This document shows positions 12,065 to 22,500 of a stretch of 64,000 bases of DNA, piece by piece. The DNA lies in NCBI GenBank assembly GCA_052174135.1, contig JBQMRZ010000024.1, forward strand, positions 124,001 through 188,000, in the 5' to 3' direction. How positions within the stretch are numbered: the stretch's first letter is position 1; every line of letters starts with the position of its first letter. The notes beneath the pieces were generated by a model. The model was not told the origin of the DNA, did not search any database, and saw only the letters and a program-made list of their open reading frames with translations. This DNA comes from Arsenophonus sp052174135. Lineage in GTDB: Bacteria > Pseudomonadota > Gammaproteobacteria > Enterobacterales > Enterobacteriaceae. The position numbers and the translations under genes are program-made.

Positions 12065-13324
12065 TTAATATAAAGTTAATTTTCCGTTATTTTTTAAAAA
12101 AGCTTTAATTCCTCGAAAAATAGATTCAGCCATCTGCTGTTGGAATTTTGCAGTTTTTAATTTTTGTTCTTCTTCAAGATTACTAATAAAAGCAGTTTCA
12201 ATCAAAATTGATGGGATATCTGGTGCTTTTAATACCGCAAAACCAGCTTGATCAACAATATTTTTATGCAATTTATTAACGCTAGCCATTCGTTTAAGGA
12301 CTTCTTTACCAAATTTTAAACTATTGTTAATAGTTATTGTTTGAACTAAATCAAAAATAGTATGATCAAGATATTTATCACCACTTTTACTAACACCACC
12401 AATTAAATCTACAGCATTTTGTGTTTGAGCTAGATAACGAGCAGTATTACTGGTTGCTCCTTTTGTTGATAAAGCAAATATTGAAGATCCCCTCGTTTTA
12501 CGATTAGTAAAGGCATCTGCGTGAATAGAAACAAATAAATCCGCTTGAATTTTTCGTGCTTTTTCAACTCGTACTTTTAAAGGAATAAAAATATCTTCAT
12601 TTCTAGTCATATAAACTTTCATTTTAGATTTACGATTAATTAATATTTTTAATCGCCGAGCAATTTGCAATACTATATCTTTTTCTAGAGTTTTATATCT
12701 TCCTATTGCACCAGGATCTTCTCCACCATGACCTGCATCAATCATAATAATCAACCTATCTAGCATCCCTACTTTATTTAAATTTTTCTCTTTAGATTGA
12801 AATGTATTATCTAATTTACCCTTATTATAATCTTCTAGTAGTGTTAATAATTGATCGTCATTGCTATAAAAGTTTGAGGTAGGATAAAAATCAATAACTA
12901 AACGATGTTTAAAATTAGTAATAGGTATAATATTAAATATTTGTAGATTAATATGGATTTTTATTTCAAAAACTAATCGTACAGTTTTTCGATCAAATTG
13001 TCCAACTCTAACTGATTTAAGATAAGGATCATGCGAGCTAATTTTCTTATTAATATTCTTTAAAATATTATTTAATTGTAAATCTCTTAGATCTACAATA
13101 ATACGATTTGGAGAAGATAAAGCAAATTGACGATATTTTAAAAAAATATTCGATTCTAAAGTTACTCGAGTATAACTAGATGCAGGCCAAATACGAATAC
13201 CGATTATATTTGAAGATGAAGCTAATCCTAACGGAGTGATAATTAATAACATAGTAATAATAACTCCTTGTAGAAAACGTCGTCGTGAAAAACTGTATTT
13301 TGAATGATCCATCGAAAAACCCAT
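12065..13324 (-). CDS. amiC: N-acetylmuramoyl-L-alanine amidase AmiC
   Basis: AmiC cuts the amide bond between N-acetylmuramic acid and the stem peptide and helps split septal peptidoglycan during cell separation in the periplasm. The 419 residues match E. coli AmiC (417) end to end. An N-terminal twin-arginine signal (SRRRFLQG followed by a hydrophobic stretch) is followed by the AMIN domain (about residues 40-145, including WPASSYTRVT). The Amidase_3 catalytic domain (about 190-410) carries zinc-site motifs DAGHGGEDPGA, SIHADAF and ETAFISN. ATG 13312, four codons in, is an equally possible start, since neither has a clear ribosome-binding site. In E. coli argA lies between amiC and recD; here 1.7 kb of empty DNA replaces it. 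Confidence 0.95.
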   Translation of the reverse strand: MGFSMDHSKYSFSRRRFLQGVIITMLLIITPLGLASSSNIIGIRIWPASSYTRVTLESNIFLKYRQFALSSPNRIIVDLRDLQLNNILKNINKKISSHDPYLKSVRVGQFDRKTVRLVFEIKIHINLQIFNIIPITNFKHRLVIDFYPTSNFYSNDDQLLTLLEDYNKGKLDNTFQSKEKNLNKVGMLDRLIIMIDAGHGGEDPGAIGRYKTLEKDIVLQIARRLKILINRKSKMKVYMTRNEDIFIPLKVRVEKARKIQADLFVSIHADAFTNRKTRGSSIFALSTKGATSNTARYLAQTQNAVDLIGGVSKSGDKYLDHTIFDLVQTITINNSLKFGKEVLKRMASVNKLHKNIVDQAGFAVLKAPDIPSILIETAFISNLEEEQKLKTAKFQQQMAESIFRGIKAFLKNNGKLTLY

Positions 13325-15005
13325 TTAAAACATCAAATAATTAATCACTCAGACATCTTATATCTTAAAACACGAATAATATAATTCATGTATTTTTCTT
13401 GTTACTGTTATTACATTAACTTAATTAACATATTTCGAAATTTTATTTTTATATTAATGTATTACAACATAATTTTATTATCATATAAATAATAATAATT
13501 CTATTACAGATAAAAATATTTTTAATATCATAAGTAATATGAATTTATTACAGAATATAAATATTACACTGTCTTATTTTTTTAGGTACTAAATAAATTG
13601 ATAAAAAATCAATAACTAAAAATATCAATTAACTTATCATAAAATATCTTACTAATTAATTGAAAATATCTTGAAATTAATTAAATATCAGGTAAATTAC
13701 AATTAGATATTACATTTTATTATCAATAAACACGAATAATAACTTAAGCATTGAAAATAACTATATTATTAATATCGTCAATAATAATTTTATTAATCAA
13801 CTTTTTTTAAAAAAAATAAAAAATTTTAATTACTTTAAAAATAAAAAAAATATATTAAATTAATAAAATGCATATCAACTCTTATTTAAAGAAGACTTTA
13901 ATTTTATTAATAAATAAAATTTTGATTTTTAATAATTAAAGAAAAATATTTTAATTAGAATAGAATAACCATAACAACATAAATAATATTAAAAATTAAA
14001 ACTAGAAAAATTAATTAGATTTACTCATTACACAATGTACACAATGAGGACTAAAAAGAATAAAAATATATTAACTAAACTATTATTGAGTAAGATTAAA
14101 AATCTTAATATATTCTTTTTTTTAAGTAATAAAATTGAACTTATAAGCATATTTTATCAAAATTAATTAATAGTAATCTTTTTAATAGTTATTAAAAGAG
14201 TTTATTTTTATTAAAATAATTTTTTCCCTTTTTTTCTTATTAATGGTATTTTTAATATTAAATACAAGTTTTAATTAGTTTAAATAGTTATACCAAAAAT
14301 TTTTTTGTTTAGGTCGATATCTATAAATTAAAAATTTATAAATTTATTATCATCGATCAAAAAAATATTATAATTATTTATTATTCTGTAATTTTATGGT
14401 CATTTATAATAAAATATAAATAAATCGCATTTAATTATTTATTTGATTATCAAAATTTATAAAAATAAAAAGTTATTTTTAAGCATATTTAATATAGAAA
14501 TATAATTAAAATTAAAAAGAATTAGATTACTTACAGCTTGATTTAAGTGAATTGAAAAACTAGAAAATATTGGTTATTTTAATGATATTAAGTGAATTAT
14601 TTTATTTTATATTTCACTAATTAATATATAATAGATTATTAATTAATTATAAATCAATAAATAATCTTTAATATCTTTTATATAATTAATTAAATATAAA
14701 ATTTTATTTATATTTATTCTTTCTTTTTTTTAAAAAAGAATTATTTTAAATATAAATATTTTATATAGGATCTCAATTATTAACTTTTTATATTAATAAT
14801 TTTCAATAATATAAAAAGTTAATAATAGTTAAAGTAATTAATATAAACAATTCTTTAATAATAAAGAGAAAAATTAAAATTATGTATAATTACAGTTGTA
14901 CTTTAATCTATTTTATTATAATTAAAAATTTATCATTTTTATGATAATTTTATTTATTAATAATATAAAAGTAAAATATCTACTTATATATAAGATACAC
15001 TTTTA
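13325..15005. other. Gene-free region where argA is expected
   Basis: By gene order with E. coli (amiC-argA-recD), N-acetylglutamate synthase should lie here. No frame or recognisable ArgA motif remains on either strand. The inverted repeat at 14776-14826 is the only structured element I see. Confidence 0.7.
14776..14826. repeat. Perfect inverted repeat, 20-bp arms, downstream of recD
   Basis: The arms 14776-14795 and 14807-14826 are exact reverse complements around an 11-base loop. It lies about 180 bases past the recD stop codon, so it may act as a transcript-end or RNA-stability hairpin for the recB-recD message. Confidence 0.65.
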
Positions 15006-16844
15006 TTAAAATAATCTATTAGCCAAACCACTACATCTTTCTGTAGGTGTCATTAACGCTTTTAAAAAAAAATGACGATTTGCATAAATTGTTAGCTGAT
15101 TTTTAGCTCTAGTAGTTGCTGTATAGATAAGTTCCTTACTGATAATGGGGGAAAAAATTGGCGGTAAAACTAATATGGTATGTTCAAATTCTGAACCTTG
15201 AGATTTGTGTACTGTCATAACAAAAGCAGTTTCATGCTGAGGTAAACGACTAGGTTGTATTTTTTTAATTGTTCCATTCGGCAACCGAAAATAAGCTTTT
15301 AAACTCTGTTGATTATCCATTAACATGATACCAATGTCACCATTAAATAAACCAAGAGAATAATCATTTTTTGTAATCATAATTGGACGACCTTCATAAT
15401 TTTTGTTCCAGTTGAATGCTGGAAATCGAATACACCCTTGACAATATAATAGCTGTTCTAATTTATTATTTAATCCAATAACTCCATATGGTCCTTCTCT
15501 CAAAGCGGTTAATAAACGAAAACGATTGAAAGTAATCAGGACTTCTTCATAATTTTGATTTTCTTTTATCATATTAAAATAGAAATGATAGTATTCAACG
15601 GAATCGTAAAGTAATTTACTATATTTTTTAGATGAATGAATGGAATGAAAGGAAATATTTGTTTTTTTTTGTGCTAATAGTCTTTTAATCTGTTTTATAT
15701 CACCTTTATTAATTGCTGTAGAAAATTGACCAATTTTTGATTTTAAATCAAAACGATAACTTTTCCGTAATAAACAAATCCTATCTTTAATTTTTACTCC
15801 ATCATTTGATATAAAATTAGATAAGTCACAACCTGTAATTTTATTCAATTGTAGAGCTCGTTTACCACTGTATCCACATTTTGAAAAACGACAAAGATCA
15901 CTAAAAACAGCTCCCGGTTCAACAGAAGATAATTGATCTTTATCACCCAAAAAAATAACACGTGCGTGACTAGGTATAGCTTCAACTAATCTTGCCATCA
16001 TTGATAAATCAATCATTGATGCTTCATCAATAATTAAAATATCTAATAAAAGTAAATTGTCTTTATTATAACGTAAGAACTGATTATCTTGTTGAGCACC
16101 TAACAATCGATGAATAGTCTGTGCTTGTTCTGGCATGAATGTTTGTTCTATTGCAGATAAATTTAATTTTACCAATTCATTACTTAATGATTCTGTTAAT
16201 CGAGAAGCTGCTTTTCCTGTTGGTGCCGCTAACTGAATTATTAACTTTTTTTTACTTAATTTAATGAAGGTGGCTAATAAATTTGCAACTATCATTGTTT
16301 TACCTGTTCCTGGCCCGCCAGAAATAACAGAAATCCGACTTGTTACTGCAATTGCAACAGCTATTTTTTGCCAATCTTGTGTTTTCAATGGTAAAAAAAA
16401 ATAATTTAAAATAGTTGTTAAATGCTGTTCATCAATAGTTTCGAATAAATGTCGAGAAAAAAAATTAGCTACTAATTCTTCATTAGCCCACATACGCTGA
16501 AAATAAAGTTTATTATCTGATAAGACTAATGGCTTAGCTATTATTTTTTCTGTATCACAAACAGCATTACATTTTTTAAGCTCAGAATAAATCTTATCAC
16601 TACTAGGTAATCCTGCTATTTCAAAAAGTTTAAAAGCTATTTCAACATGCCTACCTTCAAATAAATAGACTGGTTTAATTTTATCAATACATAAACAAAC
16701 ATGCCCTGCTCGAGTTTTAACACTTAATAACGAAAATATTAATAATAATAACGGATTTTCATCTCTTGCTAATCGAATAGCAAGCTGTATATCTAAAAAA
16801 TTAAATAAATTAAGCTCAACAGCTTGCTTTAGTAGAGTTAGCAT
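15006..16844 (-). CDS. recD: RecBCD enzyme alpha subunit, 5'-3' helicase RecD
   Basis: RecD is the fast 5'-3' helicase motor of the RecBCD complex, which processes double-strand DNA ends for recombination. From ATG 16844 it has 612 residues (E. coli 608). I chose this start because MLTLLKQAVE aligns with the E. coli N-terminus; the frame stays open 18 codons further, which would overlap the end of recB. Walker A is GGPGTGKT (about residue 177), Walker B is IDEASMIDL, and the C-terminal motifs are TVHKSQGSEF and TATTRAKN. It follows recB by 13 bases and is surely cotranscribed with it. Confidence 0.96.
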   Translation of the reverse strand: MLTLLKQAVELNLFNFLDIQLAIRLARDENPLLLLIFSLLSVKTRAGHVCLCIDKIKPVYLFEGRHVEIAFKLFEIAGLPSSDKIYSELKKCNAVCDTEKIIAKPLVLSDNKLYFQRMWANEELVANFFSRHLFETIDEQHLTTILNYFFLPLKTQDWQKIAVAIAVTSRISVISGGPGTGKTMIVANLLATFIKLSKKKLIIQLAAPTGKAASRLTESLSNELVKLNLSAIEQTFMPEQAQTIHRLLGAQQDNQFLRYNKDNLLLLDILIIDEASMIDLSMMARLVEAIPSHARVIFLGDKDQLSSVEPGAVFSDLCRFSKCGYSGKRALQLNKITGCDLSNFISNDGVKIKDRICLLRKSYRFDLKSKIGQFSTAINKGDIKQIKRLLAQKKTNISFHSIHSSKKYSKLLYDSVEYYHFYFNMIKENQNYEEVLITFNRFRLLTALREGPYGVIGLNNKLEQLLYCQGCIRFPAFNWNKNYEGRPIMITKNDYSLGLFNGDIGIMLMDNQQSLKAYFRLPNGTIKKIQPSRLPQHETAFVMTVHKSQGSEFEHTILVLPPIFSPIISKELIYTATTRAKNQLTIYANRHFFLKALMTPTERCSGLANRLF

Positions 16845-16857
16845 TATTTTACTTATC

Positions 16858-19800
16858 TCAATTAGTTTTACTATTACTAAATAACAAATCCATACCATTA
16901 ATTAATTCATAGGCAGGAATAATGTGATAAATACCATAATTAGGATTATTAATATCAACTCCTCGTAAAAAAAAATAAATAACACCACCAAAATTTTTTT
17001 GATAAGTATAATTATGTAAGCGATTTTGTAAATAACGATGTAAAGCTAATGTATATAATTGGTATTGTAAATCATATCTATAATCAATCATTAACCTCTG
17101 TATTGCATCTTGAGTATATGCTAGATTATTTATTCCTAACCAATTTGATTTATAATCAATAAGATAAAACTTACTTTTCCAACAAAAAACTAAATCAATA
17201 TAACCCTTTAAAACACCCATTAATGGTTCAAAACTAAGCGGTGGGCAACTTTTAGATAAAATATCATATTTATGAGTTAGCATATCCAATGAAGATGGCG
17301 ATAATATTTTTTCTATTGATAAATAAAATTTCATTTCATTTAATTGACAACCAGGTGTAATTTTTGACAAACTAAATTTGTCTTTAAGTAAAGGAGCTTC
17401 AAAAATATTTTTTAACCATATTTTTAATATAGATGCCCATTCAGTCGAAAAACAAGATATTTCTAATCTTTCAGCTAGCCAAGATTCTTTTGGATGTTGA
17501 TTAAATGGCAGTAATTCCAAAAGAGAATGTAAAAAAATTCCTGCTGTAGCACCCTTAGGAAAGGTATGAATATTTTTATCTTTTATTTCATCTTGAATTA
17601 AAAAGTTATTACTTTTCATATCAGTGTTTATTTTAGGGGCCAAATCTTGTAAAGTAATTTCAATATTTATATCACTAGAAGTAATTTTATCAAATAATGA
17701 ATGTATTTTATTGCAAGATAATTCTGAATAACTAGTAACACGCCAAGTGTTTTGAATCTGACCTGTAAAATTTTGAGAAAATAATTCAATAGATTTATTT
17801 TCTTTAGAATACCAAGGAGATAAATTAATATCACTAATAGGTGTGATACTAATATTTTCATTAGCTAATTCGTATAACGAATCACGCAATAAATTAATAT
17901 TACTAATCTTTCCTTTTTGTAATAAATAATTCAATGCATTTTGATGTAAACTAGTATTATCATTTTGTCTACTAAGATAACTTTTTATTAAAGGTCCAAC
18001 ACCAATACTACAATGATAAATAGAGCGTGTTAATGCGACATATAATAACCGTAAATCTTCAGATAAACGTTCTTCATTAGCCAATCGAATGCTCTCTTTT
18101 TGTTCTGTTAAATCAAGATATTTTTGAAAGTTATTACGATCATGAAAAACCGCTATTTTTTTGTTAGAAAATTGACAAGAAAATGGTAACCAAACAATAG
18201 GGTATTCTAAACCTTTAGATTTATGAATTGTACTAATACGAACTAAATTCTTATCACTTTCTAAACGTATTTGCTGATTTTCTAATAAAGGATTAACTTG
18301 ATCAATTTGCCGAGCCAACCATCGGACTAAAGCTTGTTTATTATGAAGTTGTAATTCAGTTTCTTGTAATAACTCACTAATGTGCATCAAATTCATCAAA
18401 CGACTTTGACCATCTGTATTATTTATTACTAGATTTTCAGCAATTCGATAGTTAACCATAATAGTCCGTAAAGTATGAAAAATACCATGTTTTTTCCAAA
18501 TCAATAAATAATTTATAAATTCTTCAATAAATACTCCAAACTTATTTTCATCTTGATTCAATTGTTCAATTTCTTGTGCATTTAATCCAATTAAACGAGT
18601 AACTAATGCACAACGCAATGTGCTCTCCTTTTCTGGTGAAAGAATAGCTTGTAATAAATATAATAAATCATGTGCTTCATCAGTAGCAAAAACGCTTTCT
18701 TGATTAGACAGAAAAACTGATGAAATATTAAATTTACTTAACGATTTTTGCAATATTATTGCTTCAGAACGATTTCTAACTAATATCATGATATCCGAAG
18801 CTGTTACTGGTTTTTTTATATCATTTCGATATAGTAATGTTGTTCCATTTTCACCTTCCTTAAGCCAATCACAAATTTGACTAGCACAATAATAAGAAAT
18901 CATTTCCTGATAATCTAAAACTGAAAAAGTTTCTTTATCTAAATAACAAAAATTTAATGCTGATATTTTTTTTGTTTTATGAATAAAACCTAAATTCTGA
19001 TTAGAAGAGATTGAATTAACTTTATTAAATGGTATTTGATCAAATAAAAATGGTTTTTCTGTTAAACTAAATAATTGATTAATAGCCGCAACCATACTTG
19101 ATGAAGAACGCCAATTGGTATCAATTGTATAGTGTAATTTAATTTGTTTTTTAGCTTTAAGATAAGTAAAAATATCTGCCCCGCGAAAAGCATAAATAGC
19201 TTGCTTAGGATCGCCAATAAACAACAAAGCAGAATAATTATGCCCTTGATAAATACGTTGAAAAATTCGATATTGTTGCGGATCAGTATCTTGAAACTCA
19301 TCAATTATCACAACTGGATAACGATTACGAATCTCACTAGCTAATTTATCTCCATCTCCTGCGTGCAAAGCACTGTCTAAATGACTTAATAAATCATTAA
19401 ATCCTATTTCCCTGCGGCGTATTTTTTCTTTAATAATTCTTTGACGAATATTAATAATTGCTTTTGAAATAAAAAAATCACGTAATGTAAATGATTGTTG
19501 CAAAAATTTATCGATAGCAAGAAAAACATCATGTTTTGGTGCATTATCTGTTACTGTTTTATCTATTAGTTTAGATTGTGAAAAATAAACTAGTTCTTTA
19601 GGTATTTTATAATCTATTGTTCTTGATTTCGCCCAACTAGTAACTGCTGCTAACCAGCGTGATAAATTATGGTGACTATAACTGCGTTTATTAATAGATG
19701 AATTATTAATTAAATCAAAGAAATCAATTAAATTTAAGAGCCAAAATTCTTTTATTGTTTTTATAGCATTAATTATTATTTTATGACGCTCCTCTATTGA

Positions 19801-20451
19801 TTCAACTTTATCTGCTTCCTTGATAAATATTGGAATATCTCCTTGTAAATAAGGTTTTATTTCAACTAAAAGTGAGTCCGGATCACTCCATTCATTAAAA
19901 ATAACTTTTGATATAGAATAATCAAGTGGATAACAATAACAGCGCCAAAAATCAGCACAAGCTTGTTTTTGTAATATGTCTTCATTTTTTATTATCGACC
20001 TTTCAAATAGCATACCTGACTCAAAAGCATTATGTGTTAGTATGCGCTGACAAAAACTATGAATTGTATAAATTGCTGCTTTATCTATTTGGCGCTCAGC
20101 AATAAGTAAATATTGAGCATCTAAATTTCTATTTGAAATAAAGGATAATAAAATTTTATATATTGAGTTTTTATCAAAACCAATACCATTTCGAACACAA
20201 GCCATTCTCATTTGATGAATATTATATCGAATTCTTGATCGTAATTCATCAATTGATGCTTGAGTAAAAGTGACTACTAAAATCTCTTCAACAGTTAATC
20301 GACGAAAAAATGCATTTTTTCGTCCAATACCTAATAATAACCGCAAATAGAGTAAAGCTATTGTATACGTTTTTCCTGTTCCTGCAGATGCTTCTATTAA
20401 CATCTGACCATATAAAGGTAAAGAAAATGGATCTAATTTATAAACTTTTAT
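16858..20451 (-). CDS. recB: RecBCD enzyme beta subunit, helicase-nuclease RecB
   Basis: RecB is the 3'-5' helicase and the only nuclease of RecBCD. Seen in order: Walker A EASAGTGKT, Walker B VIIDEFQDTDP, helicase motifs GDPKQAIYAFRGAD and LRLLYVALTRS, then the C-terminal nuclease with GYIDLVF and the catalytic IDYKSNWLG, so nuclease function looks intact. The first standard start is ATG 20403, but homology continues in frame upstream (LDPFSLPLYG against E. coli LDPLRLPLQG) as far as an in-frame TAA at 20467-20469. No ATG, GTG or TTG lies in that extension. AAGAGGA is followed at good spacing by three ATA codons, the third at 20449-20451, so I place the start there. This gives about 1197 residues against 1180 in E. 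coli. Confidence 0.93.
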   Translation of the reverse strand: MKVYKLDPFSLPLYGQMLIEASAGTGKTYTIALLYLRLLLGIGRKNAFFRRLTVEEILVVTFTQASIDELRSRIRYNIHQMRMACVRNGIGFDKNSIYKILLSFISNRNLDAQYLLIAERQIDKAAIYTIHSFCQRILTHNAFESGMLFERSIIKNEDILQKQACADFWRCYCYPLDYSISKVIFNEWSDPDSLLVEIKPYLQGDIPIFIKEADKVESIEERHKIIINAIKTIKEFWLLNLIDFFDLINNSSINKRSYSHHNLSRWLAAVTSWAKSRTIDYKIPKELVYFSQSKLIDKTVTDNAPKHDVFLAIDKFLQQSFTLRDFFISKAIINIRQRIIKEKIRRREIGFNDLLSHLDSALHAGDGDKLASEIRNRYPVVIIDEFQDTDPQQYRIFQRIYQGHNYSALLFIGDPKQAIYAFRGADIFTYLKAKKQIKLHYTIDTNWRSSSSMVAAINQLFSLTEKPFLFDQIPFNKVNSISSNQNLGFIHKTKKISALNFCYLDKETFSVLDYQEMISYYCASQICDWLKEGENGTTLLYRNDIKKPVTASDIMILVRNRSEAIILQKSLSKFNISSVFLSNQESVFATDEAHDLLYLLQAILSPEKESTLRCALVTRLIGLNAQEIEQLNQDENKFGVFIEEFINYLLIWKKHGIFHTLRTIMVNYRIAENLVINNTDGQSRLMNLMHISELLQETELQLHNKQALVRWLARQIDQVNPLLENQQIRLESDKNLVRISTIHKSKGLEYPIVWLPFSCQFSNKKIAVFHDRNNFQKYLDLTEQKESIRLANEERLSEDLRLLYVALTRSIYHCSIGVGPLIKSYLSRQNDNTSLHQNALNYLLQKGKISNINLLRDSLYELANENISITPISDINLSPWYSKENKSIELFSQNFTGQIQNTWRVTSYSELSCNKIHSLFDKITSSDINIEITLQDLAPKINTDMKSNNFLIQDEIKDKNIHTFPKGATAGIFLHSLLELLPFNQHPKESWLAERLEISCFSTEWASILKIWLKNIFEAPLLKDKFSLSKITPGCQLNEMKFYLSIEKILSPSSLDMLTHKYDILSKSCPPLSFEPLMGVLKGYIDLVFCWKSKFYLIDYKSNWLGINNLAYTQDAIQRLMIDYRYDLQYQLYTLALHRYLQNRLHNYTYQKNFGGVIYFFLRGVDINNPNYGIYHIIPAYELINGMDLLFSNSKTN

Positions 20452-20469
20452 TATTATATTCCTCTTTTA

Positions 20470-22500
20470 ACAACTAACTTGTAGTTAACTTGATTTAAAA
20501 GATTTTTTCATTTTGTTATTTTTATAGCATATAGCTTAAATTTTTTCAGTTCTTTATAGAACTTTATTAAATATTTATATCGTAGTATTTTTTTATTAAT
20601 CCATGTGCAAATATGAAACCATATCAAGAGTTTTTATGTAATTATTTATTATTCTATTTGCTAAAATTATTCAGACTTTCTACTATATTTTAATAAAAGA
20701 CAAAAATTTTCATGATTTTAGATTAAAATAATTTAATTGCTAATTAACCTTTATTAGTCTTTTAAAAATATCATCTACTTTATTATAATGGTAATAACAT
20801 TATCAACAAAAAAAACATTCATTAGAGTTTATTTATAAATTAAATAATAATATCACTTTATCATATTTTAACTAAATATCAAAATAGATTGAAAGATTCT
20901 ATTGTTCTATTAACACTTATTAGATCGATATATCTCTAGAGATAATAAAGTGACCAATTCATTATTTTTATTAAATTTTTCTATCATCTTTTTATTTTTT
21001 TTTAAATGCCTTATTAATGAATTTCAACTTTATAGATGTTTATGATGCTATTTAATTTATCTTAATTCTATTTCATGGATGTTTAAAAAAAAACTTTTAA
21101 CTCAGAGAGAATATAAAGCTAAAATAGATTATTGTAAGCATATTTTAGATAATTTTATACTGTAATTTTATAAATTACTGGTAATAAAATATTAAGTTCT
21201 TCTAAACTTTATTATTATAAAATAATCAATAATTTAATCAGTATTAATAATTGTAAAATGCTCATGTTAATGTTTATTAGATATCTTTTGAATGTAATTT
21301 TCATCAAACACAATGTAATTATATTTAAACTAAAGTTTAAAACTATATTTTTCTCTTAAATTAATGGTTTTAATGATTTTATATTAATTAATTAATATAA
21401 AATATTACTTTAATACTTTTATCATTACTTCTAAATTATTTATTTATTAATTTAATTTTTATTAAGAAATTCTTTTTATAATGAAAATAGCTATGCTATG
21501 ATATCAACATTAATTTTTTAAGGAATTCGATTTCTAGCAATCAATTAGTAATAGTACTATATAACTTCGTTTTTTATTAAATAATTAATATATTGGTCAG
21601 TCTTAATTTTTATATAAAATCTAGTTAATTATTACAAATTGAAATTTAAATTATAAACTTTAATTAAATTATGCTTAGAAATAATAAATTATTATTTAAT
21701 TCGCTTTATCACTTAAAGTAAGTAGAAGTATCTTCATAAGAAGCTTTTAATTTAAAATAAACTTAAAATATTAACTGAAATTTTAGACAATTAAATTAAT
21801 AATTAACTATTATTCAAAATAAATTTCACCTAAAATTAGGTAAATAATTTATCGTGATTAAAAATTTTTAAACTTAATTTTGACTCATTACCTATTTTAT
21901 CACTTATTTTAAAATCTCAACAAAACATGAATAAAAATAAAATAAATTAAGTATATTCTAACAATTTTACTATAGTCATATTTCATTATTAATATGATAT
22001 ATCATTATCAATTCTTTGTATTTTTAATATTAAAATTTTGTCTATATTATAATTTAAATAATGATTTACCTAAAATAGCTATTAAATAATTTATATTTTT
22101 TATTTTTTAAAAATACCTTAATTACGTAAGTAATAAAAATATAAAATTCACTGATCTTACGATTAGTACTATTTAATTAAAAATTATAATATTATATTTA
22201 ATTTAAGATAGAATTTAATCATCAATGCAATAAGATCATGAATATAAAAACTTAATTTAGTTTTTAGTAAAAATTTTTTATTTTTATTTATTAACAAAAT
22301 AACTACAAATAATAATTTGTTATCTTTTTAGTTTAAATATAAAAATATGACTATATGATCAATAAATTTTATTGCTTAATATTATTCCATATTTTCATTA
22401 TTATATATCTTTTATATAGCAAAATTTCTAATCATAATTAACAATAATTTACCATATAGAATGATGATAAAAGTTTAAAATATCATATACCAATAATAAT
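20470..22500. other. Gene-free region where ptrA is expected
   Basis: In E. coli the protease gene ptrA (about 2.9 kb) sits between recC and recB. Here 2 kb of AT-rich DNA lies between them with no frame or motif such as HXXEH visible. As a result recC is no longer physically coupled to recB, and recB-recD must have its own promoter in this stretch, which I cannot pin down. Confidence 0.7.

Noticed and set aside
19144..19344. Open frame on the plus strand inside recB
   Set aside because: Lies antisense to a conserved helicase region of recB; a shadow frame with no signals of its own.
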